Source of the DNA: Spirulina subsalsa PCC 9445
GTDB taxonomy: Bacteria > Cyanobacteriota > Cyanobacteriia > Cyanobacteriales > Spirulinaceae
Assembly (NCBI RefSeq): GCF_000314005.1
Contig: NZ_JH980292.1
Coordinates: forward strand, 4,602,498-4,666,497
Reading direction: 5' to 3'
Length of the DNA stretch: 64,000 nt
Shown: positions 8,135-16,685 of the stretch, piece by piece
How the letters are laid out: every line of letters begins with the position of its first letter
Numbering within the stretch: position 1 is the first letter of the stretch
Made by a program: the position numbers and the translations under genes
The notes under the pieces: model-generated
What the model saw: only the letters and a program-made list of their open reading frames with translations
Database searches by the model: none
Told to the model about the DNA's origin: nothing

Positions 8135-10704
8135 GTCGTCATAATGTGAATCCCATCCCAACTCTCTGGGGGGGGTGTTTTTAAATATAACTGACAACGC
8201 TGAACATGAATCTCCGTCGGATGATCTTGAGGTCGTAAACGGGCCGCTTCCGTAAATAACCCTAACGCCCTTTGAAAATCCCGTGCTAAATAAGCTTCCC
8301 GTCCCTGATGATAAATCTCTAAAAAATGCTCCGTTTGCGGGTCAAGATAAGCAGGTTTTAAGCCAATTAACTCATAAATTCGCACCGCCTTACTTTTCCC
8401 CTTAACCCGCGTTTTATCCAACTCTCGCGTTAATAAACGCGCCGCCCCACCACATAAATTATAAGTATACTCACTAATAATAATATCACAAGCATATTCT
8501 TTCGTTAAACTCTCCAAACGAGAACTTAAATTAACTGCATCCCCAATTACCGTATAATCCATCCGCTTGTTAGAACCAATATTCCCCGAAACCACCTCCC
8601 CCGAACTAATCCCAATGCCAAAACGAATCTGAGGTTGATTTTCAAACACACATTTTTGATTAAATTCTACCAAACGACGACGCATATCTAACGCCGATTG
8701 TACCGCTAACCAAGCGTGATTTTCTGGCAAGGGTAACGGTGCGCCAAAAACCGCCATCAAAGCATCCCCAATAAACTTATCTAACGTCCCTTGATGATTA
8801 AAAACCGCCTCTACCATCGTTTCAAAATACTGATTTAATAAAGCCACCACCTCCGTAGCTTCCACATTTTCCGTCATAGTAGTATAGCCACGAATATCAG
8901 AAAACAAAATCGACACATCCTTTCGTTCCCCCACCATCATAGACTGTTCCCCCAGAGCAATAACTTGTTCTGCTACACTAGGAGTCATATAACGGTACAG
9001 CGTCGATTTAATCCGTTTTTCGTTACTAATATCCTCTAAAACGACCAATCCCCCCTGAACTTCTCCCTCCGCATTGGTTAAAGGATTAACCGTTAAATTC
9101 ACACTGCGTTCAATCGGGACAATCTCATCTTGCTCCTCATATAATAACTCTTCTCTCGGACAGGGTGTTTCATTCCAAGGAATATAAACCTTGGGATTTT
9201 CAGAACTCGGAATCGCCAAAACACAAGGTAAAACCGATACATCCCCCGGCTTTTTATGAGCAATCCCCACTTTAAGAGTTTGCTCCGGCACATAATGCCT
9301 TGCACCCGTCGCTAAACTATCCTGCAAGCGAAAATGAATATTATCCACAGGTAACACATCCCAAACATGGCGACCCAATAATTTATACTCCCATAACTGC
9401 CGAATTTTGGCATCACGAATTTGTTCCTCTGGACAGCCTAATAACTCTAAAGCCGCATCATTAATTGTAAAAATACGACCCATAAAATCCGTCGAAATTA
9501 CCGCATCCGATAAACTCTCTAAAATATCCTTTTGATATTGCTTTTCTGTTAAAACCGTTTCAAATAACTTGGCATTCTCTAAAGCAATTCCCGCCTGAAT
9601 ATTGAACGCCTGCATAAACTCTTCATCAGAACTACTAAAACTTCCCCCATTCTCCTTATTAATTAACTGAGTCACCGCAATTAATTCCCCACTGGAATTA
9701 AACACAGGCATACATAAAATACTTTGAGTCCGATACCCCGTTCTTTTATCCGTTGAAGGGTCAAAGCGACTATCTTTATAAGCATCGGCAATATTAACCG
9801 TTTTCCCCGTTGTTGCCACATAGCCCGCAATACCACGATTCGCGGGGAGACGAATCTCCATCATCGTTTTCCCATCCGCCTTGGCAATTTTACTCCATAA
9901 CTCCCCCTTTTCTCGGCTTAACATAAACAGCGTACTACGATCCGCTTTCATTAAGCGCCGCGCTTGTTCCATCACCGATTTTAAAGTGGCTTCTAAGTCT
10001 AAACTTTGCCCCAAACTTGAGGTTGCCCGCAATAAAGCCGCCGCCCCCCGTTGATTGCGAGCGGCCATATAAAAAGATTGACAAGTTTCTAAAATAATGC
10101 CAATGGATGAGGCAAAATCTCGAAATCTTTCCTCATCTTCTCCATCAAAAGGCACCCCTCCCGATTTATTTAATAACTCCACCACAGCAACCACTTGTTG
10201 AGTGCTGCTTAAAATCGGCATACATAGCACATTTTGAATGGGATAATTGGGGATACCATCAATATCTACATTAAACAGAGGATGATCTTTAGTCTCTTGA
10301 ATATTCAATAATTCTCCCGTCGCGGCTACATAGCCTGCAATTCCCACATTCAAAGGTAAGCGAATATCTTTCGCTTCACTGTCCCCTTGTTGATTAATTT
10401 TGCCCCAAAGTTGTCCTTTCGTACTATCTAAGAGAAAAATAATCGTCCGATCCGCCTGTAAAATTTGCCCAATTTTCAGCGTAAAGGCATCCATAACTTG
10501 CTCTAGCATGGTTTCTAGAGCTTCGTTATTAATCATGTCAATGGCACGCAAAAATTGCTGAAATTCCGCCGTAATAAAATCTAATAAACAGATAAATTCA
10601 GCAATGGAAAGATTCTTGACGCGATCGGTCAAGACGGTAGTGCGATTTAATTGAGTAAACTGGGTGAGAGAAGCTAAAATGCTCCCAGTATTCGATAGGG
10701 GCAT
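8128..10704 (-). CDS. GAF-GAF-PAS adenylate cyclase (class III) with TPR-like tail
   Basis: This enzyme makes cyclic AMP from ATP. Two GAF domains (about residues 60-215 and 235-385) are followed by a PAS domain (from about 395), then a class III catalytic domain (about 595-780) and a short TPR-like tail. This is the layout of Anabaena CyaB1-type enzymes, in which the GAF pair senses cyclic nucleotide. Metal-binding aspartates are in FSDIRGYT and FIGDALMAV. The purine-selecting residues are Lys in LDKFIGD and Thr in DYTVIGDAVN, the Lys/Thr pair of CyaB1-type adenylate cyclases. The transition-state Asn and Arg are in AVNLSSRLE. All active-site residues are present. The start ATG is at 10704. 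Confidence 0.92.
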   Translation of the reverse strand: MPLSNTGSILASLTQFTQLNRTTVLTDRVKNLSIAEFICLLDFITAEFQQFLRAIDMINNEALETMLEQVMDAFTLKIGQILQADRTIIFLLDSTKGQLWGKINQQGDSEAKDIRLPLNVGIAGYVAATGELLNIQETKDHPLFNVDIDGIPNYPIQNVLCMPILSSTQQVVAVVELLNKSGGVPFDGEDEERFRDFASSIGIILETCQSFYMAARNQRGAAALLRATSSLGQSLDLEATLKSVMEQARRLMKADRSTLFMLSREKGELWSKIAKADGKTMMEIRLPANRGIAGYVATTGKTVNIADAYKDSRFDPSTDKRTGYRTQSILCMPVFNSSGELIAVTQLINKENGGSFSSSDEEFMQAFNIQAGIALENAKLFETVLTEKQYQKDILESLSDAVISTDFMGRIFTINDAALELLGCPEEQIRDAKIRQLWEYKLLGRHVWDVLPVDNIHFRLQDSLATGARHYVPEQTLKVGIAHKKPGDVSVLPCVLAIPSSENPKVYIPWNETPCPREELLYEEQDEIVPIERSVNLTVNPLTNAEGEVQGGLVVLEDISNEKRIKSTLYRYMTPSVAEQVIALGEQSMMVGERKDVSILFSDIRGYTTMTENVEATEVVALLNQYFETMVEAVFNHQGTLDKFIGDALMAVFGAPLPLPENHAWLAVQSALDMRRRLVEFNQKCVFENQPQIRFGIGISSGEVVSGNIGSNKRMDYTVIGDAVNLSSRLESLTKEYACDIIISEYTYNLCGGAARLLTRELDKTRVKGKSKAVRIYELIGLKPAYLDPQTEHFLEIYHQGREAYLARDFQRALGLFTEAARLRPQDHPTEIHVQRCQLYLKTPPPESWDGIHIMTTK

Positions 10705-10935
10705 AGAATCAGCGTGTAAAACAAACGCAGGGATCGGCGTTTAAGTGGGCTATAACATCAGATTCGGATGGCTTTACCGAGGCAATCCCTCAAGAAAGCA
10801 ACAAGGCTCAATTTTAACGGGGGGATATCCCCGCCCAACAGCAGTAGATGCAGGTCTGACTTATAGCGTAGCAGGATTAGAGAGGATCGGTTGTGATTCT
10901 AGTTACTGGTTTTACGGGGTGTTCCCCTCCCCTTC

Positions 10936-12312
10936 TCAAGAAACTGTCTTGTTGCCACCAGTCGGGAGCAAAAACTCCGTATCTGCCCGAAAACCTGCTT
11001 GATTTAAGGCCATTTTAGCCGCATTTTCATCCTGTACCCAAAACTCCCGCCCGAAACGGATTAAGCGCCGTTGAGAGCCTTTTCCGAGGGAGGCAATCAC
11101 CGGAATTTTGGCTTTTTCCTTATCCCCGGAATGTTCGGTTAGAATTCCTTGGAGATTTTTTAGTTCTTTTGTATTGATTCCTTGCTCAGTTGTCAAATCT
11201 ACGCGCACCATCTGCACCCTATCCACCCATTCCATATCCTCTACCACCAGTTGCATTTTGTCCTGTTTTGGCTGGGGTTTTCCCCAAAGAATCAAACGTG
11301 CATCGGGTTGTAGATAGTCTTTCAAGCGCTCAAATACACTGGAAAACACCACCCCTTCGGCGATACCGCTTAAATCTTCGAGTTGGAGAAAGGACATCGG
11401 ATCGCCAGTTTTCGTGATGATCGTCTTAACGCTGTTGAGCATGGCGATCGCACTTAACTTTGTTCGTCTGCCATAACTCCCCAAGTCTGCCAAATTCACC
11501 GGAGCCAAAATCTGACGCGCTACTTTCAGCGAATCTAAAGGATGTTCCGACACATAAAACCCTAATAACTCCTTCTCCTGATTCAGTTTTTCTGGCGCTG
11601 AAAAATCCACCACATTGGGCAAATTTGGCGCAGAATCAAACTTAATTTCTTCCCGATCCCCCTCATTTTCATTTTGGCGAGTTACCCCCCACTCAAAAAT
11701 ATTCATCTGTCCACTATCCCGTTCTTTAGCCCGATTTTGCGCCCAAGCAATCACCGCATCTAAATACTGTAATAATTGATTGCGATTGTCATTAATCTTG
11801 TCAAATGCCCCGCATTTTATCAGGGTTTCTAACGTCCGACGATTCACCACCCTTAAATCTACTCGCGCACAAAAATCCGCCATAGATTTAAAACGTCCCC
11901 CGGCTTCCTCCCGTGCCTTGAGAATCACATCAATAGCATTCTCTCCTAAATTCTTCACCGCCGACAAGCCAAATAAAATATTTTGACCATCCGGTGTAAA
12001 ATCAAACAGAGAACGGTTAATATCCGGCGGTTCAACCCGAATTCCCATCTTTTGGCAGGTGTCAATATAGTTCTTGACCTTATCGGTGTTACTACTATTC
12101 CCCGTCAACAATGCCGTCATATACTCAACGGGATAATTCGCCTTTAAATAAGCCGTCTGATAGGTGACATAAGCATAGGCCGTTGAATGAGACTTATTGA
12201 AACAATTAGACGCAACTAACCCATTCTCTAACAAAAAATTATGATCTTGAATCACCCCAATATCATAAACAGGTCGCACCCCTAAAGACGTTCTCTTAAT
12301 AATTTTTACCAT
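10936..12312 (-). CDS. dnaE: DNA polymerase III alpha subunit, C-terminal half with split-intein C part
   Basis: This is the C-terminal half of the replicative polymerase subunit, made as a separate precursor and joined to the N-terminal half by protein trans-splicing. Residues 1-36 are the Int-C fragment, with VYDIGV, the DHNF block and the terminal ASN. Cys37 is the +1 nucleophile of the C-extein, which begins [13 protein letters not shown]. The extein (about 422 residues) holds the end of the polymerase domain, the helix-hairpin-helix region and the OB fold. At 458 residues it matches known cyanobacterial DnaE-C proteins. The partner dnaE-N/Int-N gene is not in this window. The ATG lies 6 bases after the preceding gene's stop, so the two are probably co-transcribed. 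Confidence 0.97.
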   Translation of the reverse strand: MVKIIKRTSLGVRPVYDIGVIQDHNFLLENGLVASNCFNKSHSTAYAYVTYQTAYLKANYPVEYMTALLTGNSSNTDKVKNYIDTCQKMGIRVEPPDINRSLFDFTPDGQNILFGLSAVKNLGENAIDVILKAREEAGGRFKSMADFCARVDLRVVNRRTLETLIKCGAFDKINDNRNQLLQYLDAVIAWAQNRAKERDSGQMNIFEWGVTRQNENEGDREEIKFDSAPNLPNVVDFSAPEKLNQEKELLGFYVSEHPLDSLKVARQILAPVNLADLGSYGRRTKLSAIAMLNSVKTIITKTGDPMSFLQLEDLSGIAEGVVFSSVFERLKDYLQPDARLILWGKPQPKQDKMQLVVEDMEWVDRVQMVRVDLTTEQGINTKELKNLQGILTEHSGDKEKAKIPVIASLGKGSQRRLIRFGREFWVQDENAAKMALNQAGFRADTEFLLPTGGNKTVS

Positions 12313-12318
12313 AACACT

Positions 12319-13662
12319 CTAGTTATCTCCTTCTAATCTTCTGCGCCATTCTTCATCAATTTTGTCCACTTGCTGCAAATTTTGGTCTAATAAATCCGTT
12401 TCTGTTGTATAGGCTAAATCTTTATTTTCCAGAATATTTTGCTTGGCAAACTGTTTAGCATAAGCCAGTTTCTGCTGGATTTGTTGACTGGCATTTTTTA
12501 ACTGCTTGAAATATTTTGCCCGTTCATTATTGCGTTGGTTAATAACTTGATTTTTGCCCTTAATCCAAAAATACCGCACTACAGGAATTAACAAAAACAA
12601 TGCCCCATACCCCAACAACAACCAAGAAATGGAGTTCATCCAAGCTAAAAAGCCAATTTCAGCCACCAAGGCCGGATTTTCAGTCAGCAAGAACATTAGG
12701 AATAAACCGCCCACAATATTAACACACCCTAACCCACCCGCTAAAGTTAGTTGTTCCTGAGTAGCACTACTAAAACGCCAAGGCTTTTCCTGTAAATACT
12801 TTTCGGGTTTAGGAAGAGTAGCTTGTTTTGCCGTAACTTGTAATTCAGGAAAATAATAAATTAACTCCCCTTGTTCTGACACTTCAGGATAGCCATTAAA
12901 ATGGGCTAAAACGGGCAACATATAACTTTCATCTTCCAATGCAGCGCGGTCTAATTTTTCAAAATAAGGCGTAACTTGTTCGGCAATCACTGCGCCATTA
13001 TTTTGTTTAATTACGGCTCCTATTTCTTGCCAGCGCCGCTCTTCTAGATCATAGTTGGGATCCCCTTCTCCAAACAAGAAAGAGAAAACTGACTCTAAAA
13101 AACCCATTTGCTCCTCTTGACTAGACCTTGCTACTTGTCGCTGTCTATATCTTTTTTGCTGACAAGTGCTATAGTTAGCCCGAGGATTCATGAGCCAGAA
13201 TATATCTGAAACGTACCAAAATCGAGGAACAAAGATAAATCTTAATCCCCCATAGCTCGATGAGCGAGAATTTCTTGACCCCCCATTTTCTTTGCTGTTC
13301 AGAGCCACAAAGATAACAATAATTGCTGCAACAATTAAAAGAATCGAAATAATTAAAAAAATTCCAAAAGAGATGCGAATAAGGTAGAATAAAAACTGCC
13401 AAACTCTATTTAAAGTCTCTTGCCATCGCATTTTCCAGTCCTTATTTCGCAAAACTGCCCTAAAATTTTTTGGAAAAATGTAGGCAATTTCGCCAGACTC
13501 TGAAACTTGTAAATTTGCTCCGGCATCTGATGCTAAAACTAATAAACCTTGTTGAGCTAAATTAATGTTTAATCCTGCTTTTGCCGCAACATCGCCGACT
13601 GTGACTCGATAGCCAAGTTGTTCGACGGTTTTCATTAAAGTCGTTGCATTAGGAGTCATCAC
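12319..13662 (-). CDS. Conserved cyanobacterial membrane protein with two winged-helix-like repeats
   Basis: Function is not known. The 447-residue protein holds two copies of a similar motif. Residues about 15-75 read VTVGDVAAKAG...SESGEIAYIFP, and residues about 215-275 contain SEQGELIYYFP; both look like small winged-helix modules. Each copy is followed by hydrophobic spans: one strong pair at about 90-120, then two near 315-365. The C-terminus is charged and coiled-coil-like. The gene sits directly upstream of dnaE-C with a 6-base gap. I recall similar proteins as conserved in cyanobacteria and plastid-bearing plants but could not confirm it. A tail-to-tail duplication of a wing-plus-membrane unit is the simplest reading. 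Confidence 0.7.
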   Translation of the reverse strand: MMTPNATTLMKTVEQLGYRVTVGDVAAKAGLNINLAQQGLLVLASDAGANLQVSESGEIAYIFPKNFRAVLRNKDWKMRWQETLNRVWQFLFYLIRISFGIFLIISILLIVAAIIVIFVALNSKENGGSRNSRSSSYGGLRFIFVPRFWYVSDIFWLMNPRANYSTCQQKRYRQRQVARSSQEEQMGFLESVFSFLFGEGDPNYDLEERRWQEIGAVIKQNNGAVIAEQVTPYFEKLDRAALEDESYMLPVLAHFNGYPEVSEQGELIYYFPELQVTAKQATLPKPEKYLQEKPWRFSSATQEQLTLAGGLGCVNIVGGLFLMFLLTENPALVAEIGFLAWMNSISWLLLGYGALFLLIPVVRYFWIKGKNQVINQRNNERAKYFKQLKNASQQIQQKLAYAKQFAKQNILENKDLAYTTETDLLDQNLQQVDKIDEEWRRRLEGDN

Positions 13663-14114
13663 AAAATAGGGGAAATTACTTCCTAGAACGGGGGTCGGAA
13701 CTGACCTATATTTCCCTTATAACATAAGTCGATGGGGAGATGGGGGGAATTCACGCTCAGGGAGTAGGATTACTTATTTTTCCCCACCATAGCATGATGG
13801 CTGACCCGTTAAGCCCCAATCTTGACAAGTTAAGGCTCAACGTTAGAAGTCAAGGTGTCGGGAGTGGGGAAAATGCGGTTGTGTCCAAAATTAGGGAACA
13901 GGGAACAGGACAGAGAGCTTAACCTGTCAAGATCCGGTAAAACCTTAAATCATCATAAAGAAAAATTCTCTCACCAATAAATAATGAGATAATAGGCGGT
14001 TTACAAAAACCGCCATATCGTTGTATAATTCCATACGTGACATATAACTCTGTCTGTAACCATTATTCCTGACCGTCCTAGCAGTCTGTCTCTATTGTTT
14101 ATCGCTTCTACATC
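13663..14114. other. Intergenic region between membrane protein and PAS kinase genes
   Basis: No gene is supported; an open frame at 13740-13922 has low-complexity composition and no homologue I recognise. The region holds a short GGGAACAGGGAACAGGA purine repeat near 13893-13910 and a perfect 8-bp hairpin, GGCGGTTT/AAACCGCC, at 13995-14014. The hairpin is not followed by a T tract. Confidence 0.5.
14000..14029 (+). promoter_or_regulatory. Candidate sigma-70 promoter for the PAS kinase gene
   Basis: TTTACA (14000-14005) and a consensus TATAAT (14024-14029) are spaced by 18 bases, about 85 bases before the kinase start. The -35 box lies inside the GGCGGTTT hairpin, so the hairpin may be an operator or may only overlap by chance. 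Confidence 0.45.
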
Positions 14115-16685
14115 ATGTTTAGTTCTTTAACGCCCGCCAAAGCAGTTGCCTTTGAAACACTGTTTAACGGGGCTTTAGATGCCATGCTCATTGCTGACGA
14201 TCATGGGGTCTATATTAATGCTAACCCTGCTGCCTGTCAGTTATTGGGCAAATCTCAGGCTGAACTCATGGGTTGTACGATTGAAGATTTCACTTTGGAA
14301 GAATTTGACTTTCCTGGGGCTTGGCAGAAGTTTCTAGAAAAGGGTCAGGAACGAGGTGAAATTCGTTTGAGGGCAGCCCACAGCGAGATCCGGGATGTAG
14401 AATATGCCGCCACGGCTCACATCCAACCTCACTATCACCTGTCAATTTTGCGGGACATCACAGCCCGGAAACGAGCAGAAGCCCAAAGACAAGAATTGGA
14501 AAAGCTACTTTATCAATCTGATAGGGCGCCCTTCTCAGGGGACGATAATCAGACAGGACTGCTCGGCGGTCACTGCCAGCACTGTAACTTCCGGCAACTG
14601 ATTGAGAATCTCAACGACATGGTATTTACCCTTGATCTTGAGGGACACTTCAGCTATATTAGTCCGGCTTTTCAGGAAGTCATGGGCTATAAGACATGGG
14701 AGATGGAAGGAAAGCACTTTTCGCCCTTCGTCCATCCTGACGATCTGCCCGTCAATTTGAGCGTTTTTGCACAAGTTTTAGCTGGGGATAAAATCCGAGA
14801 TATTGAATACCGTGTTCTACACCAAGGCGGTGATTATCATTGGCATAGTGCCAATCTATCGCCTCTGACCAATGCAGAGGGAAAGATTGTGGCCTGTTTA
14901 GGTATTGCCCGTGACATCCAAGGGAAACAAGAACGGGAACTGCAATTACAACAACTGAGTCGGGAGCTAAACAAAGCCCAAGAGGTCGCCCATATTGGTC
15001 ACTGGTCTTTCCACCTCCCTAGCCAAAGCATTCACTGGTCCGAGGAAGTCTTTCGCATCTTTGGCATGACCCCCGACCAAAAAGAACCCAATTGGGAGGA
15101 ATATTTGCAACAATGTCATCCCGAAGACTGCCAGCATTTCACAGAAGTTGTTCAGGAAGCCTTACAAGGCCATCCACAAAATTTTGAACACCGGATTAGG
15201 CGACCGGGGGGAGAGGTGCGTTATCTCAACTGCCGTATTGAGCAGGACTATGAAGATTCTAAGATTGTGCGCTTATTCGGCACGGTGTTGGATATTACTG
15301 AACAAAAACGGGCTGAAGCGGAACGAGAAAGCGCTTTTCAAGCCTTGTTTAATATTAAATATGCCTTAGACCAAGCGGCCATCGTGGCCATCACCGACCC
15401 ACAGGGTAGGATTCAGTATGTCAATGATAAATTTTCAGAACTTTGTGGTTATTCTGCTGAAGAAATTGTGGGGAAAACTCATCGGGTGATTAATTCGGGG
15501 TATCATCCCCCGGAGTTCTTCCAAGCTTTATGGAAGACGATTAGCCGGGAGCAGGTTTGGCACGGAGAAATCTGTAATCAAGCTAAACAGGGAAATCTTT
15601 ATTGGGTCGATACTACCATTGTTCCCTTAATGGATGACCGGGGAAACATCGAACAATATTTGTCCATTCGTTTTGATATTACTGAACAAAAACGGAGTCA
15701 AAAAAACCTGGAAATTCTCCTAGAAAAAAAAGCCCAACTTTACCTAGAGTCTGAAGCCAAAACCGAAGCCCTTAAACAGGCTTGTCAGAAGTTAAGCGAA
15801 ACTCAACTTCGTCTAGTTCAAGCGGAGAAAATGTCAAGCTTAGGGCATTTAGTGGCGGGAATTGCCCATGAAATTAATAATCCCGTTAGCTTTATCTATG
15901 GCAATCTTGTTCATCTCTATAACTATGGTCAGGATTTACTTTCACTCTTGGAATTGTATCAGGACTATTATCCTAATCCCCCGGCTGCCATTGAAGAGAT
16001 GATAGAGGAAGTTGATCTAGAATTTATCCGTGAGGATTTTCCTAAAATCTTAAGGTCTCTGGAATCTGGGGAAAAACGGCTCACCAAGATTGTGCAGTCT
16101 TTGCGCACTTTCTCCCGCCTTGATGAGGCAGAATTCAAAACGGTGGACTTGCACAGTAATATTGACAGCGCCTTAGTGATTTTACAAAGTCGCTGTAATC
16201 TCCTTCGTGACCATGGCAAAACCATTGAGGTGGTTAAAAACTATGGTGATCTCCCTCCGGTGAAATGTTATAGCGGGCTGCTGAATCAAGCGTTGATGAA
16301 TCTGTTGCTCAATGGGGTGGATGCGATTGAAGAACGAATCAAACAGGAAACGGATCCCCATTATGTGGGAAGGCTGACTATTACGACGGCGATCCAGTGT
16401 TCTCAGGTTATGATTTCAATTCAGGATAACGGTATAGGGATCAGTGCCACGGTTCAAGAGAAAATTTTCAATCCTTTCTTTACGACTAAGCCCGTTGGTA
16501 TGGGGACTGGGATGGGATTACCCCTCAGTTATCAAGTGATCACTCAACAACATCAAGGCACTTTAACGATGAACTCCCACTGGGGAGAGGGCAGCGAGTT
16601 TGTGATCAAATTCCCCCAAAACCTGCGAAGAACTAGCATTTCCAGCCATAGCCCAGCTATGACTGGAGAGCGTGCTACTGCGTAA
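14115..16685 (+). CDS. Multi-PAS sensor histidine kinase
   Basis: This soluble sensor kinase has 856 residues. About four PAS/PAC units cover residues 10-540: the first starts FNGALDAMLIADDHG, the second NLNDMVFTLDLEG, a third PAS_3-like unit starts near AQEVAHIGHWSFH, and the fourth near ALDQAAIVAITDPQG. A coiled segment leads to the H-box HEINNPVSF with the phospho-accepting His585. The GHKL ATPase domain follows, with DNGIGIS and the GTGMGLPLS lid. No transmembrane segment is visible, so the protein is probably cytoplasmic. No response regulator is adjacent in the same operon. The last 11 bases overlap the convergent gene. Confidence 0.92.
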   Translation: MFSSLTPAKAVAFETLFNGALDAMLIADDHGVYINANPAACQLLGKSQAELMGCTIEDFTLEEFDFPGAWQKFLEKGQERGEIRLRAAHSEIRDVEYAATAHIQPHYHLSILRDITARKRAEAQRQELEKLLYQSDRAPFSGDDNQTGLLGGHCQHCNFRQLIENLNDMVFTLDLEGHFSYISPAFQEVMGYKTWEMEGKHFSPFVHPDDLPVNLSVFAQVLAGDKIRDIEYRVLHQGGDYHWHSANLSPLTNAEGKIVACLGIARDIQGKQERELQLQQLSRELNKAQEVAHIGHWSFHLPSQSIHWSEEVFRIFGMTPDQKEPNWEEYLQQCHPEDCQHFTEVVQEALQGHPQNFEHRIRRPGGEVRYLNCRIEQDYEDSKIVRLFGTVLDITEQKRAEAERESAFQALFNIKYALDQAAIVAITDPQGRIQYVNDKFSELCGYSAEEIVGKTHRVINSGYHPPEFFQALWKTISREQVWHGEICNQAKQGNLYWVDTTIVPLMDDRGNIEQYLSIRFDITEQKRSQKNLEILLEKKAQLYLESEAKTEALKQACQKLSETQLRLVQAEKMSSLGHLVAGIAHEINNPVSFIYGNLVHLYNYGQDLLSLLELYQDYYPNPPAAIEEMIEEVDLEFIREDFPKILRSLESGEKRLTKIVQSLRTFSRLDEAEFKTVDLHSNIDSALVILQSRCNLLRDHGKTIEVVKNYGDLPPVKCYSGLLNQALMNLLLNGVDAIEERIKQETDPHYVGRLTITTAIQCSQVMISIQDNGIGISATVQEKIFNPFFTTKPVGMGTGMGLPLSYQVITQQHQGTLTMNSHWGEGSEFVIKFPQNLRRTSISSHSPAMTGERATA

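Noticed and set aside
13740..13922. 60-codon open frame
   Set aside because: Low-complexity composition, no motif, and it lies in the promoter region of the PAS kinase.
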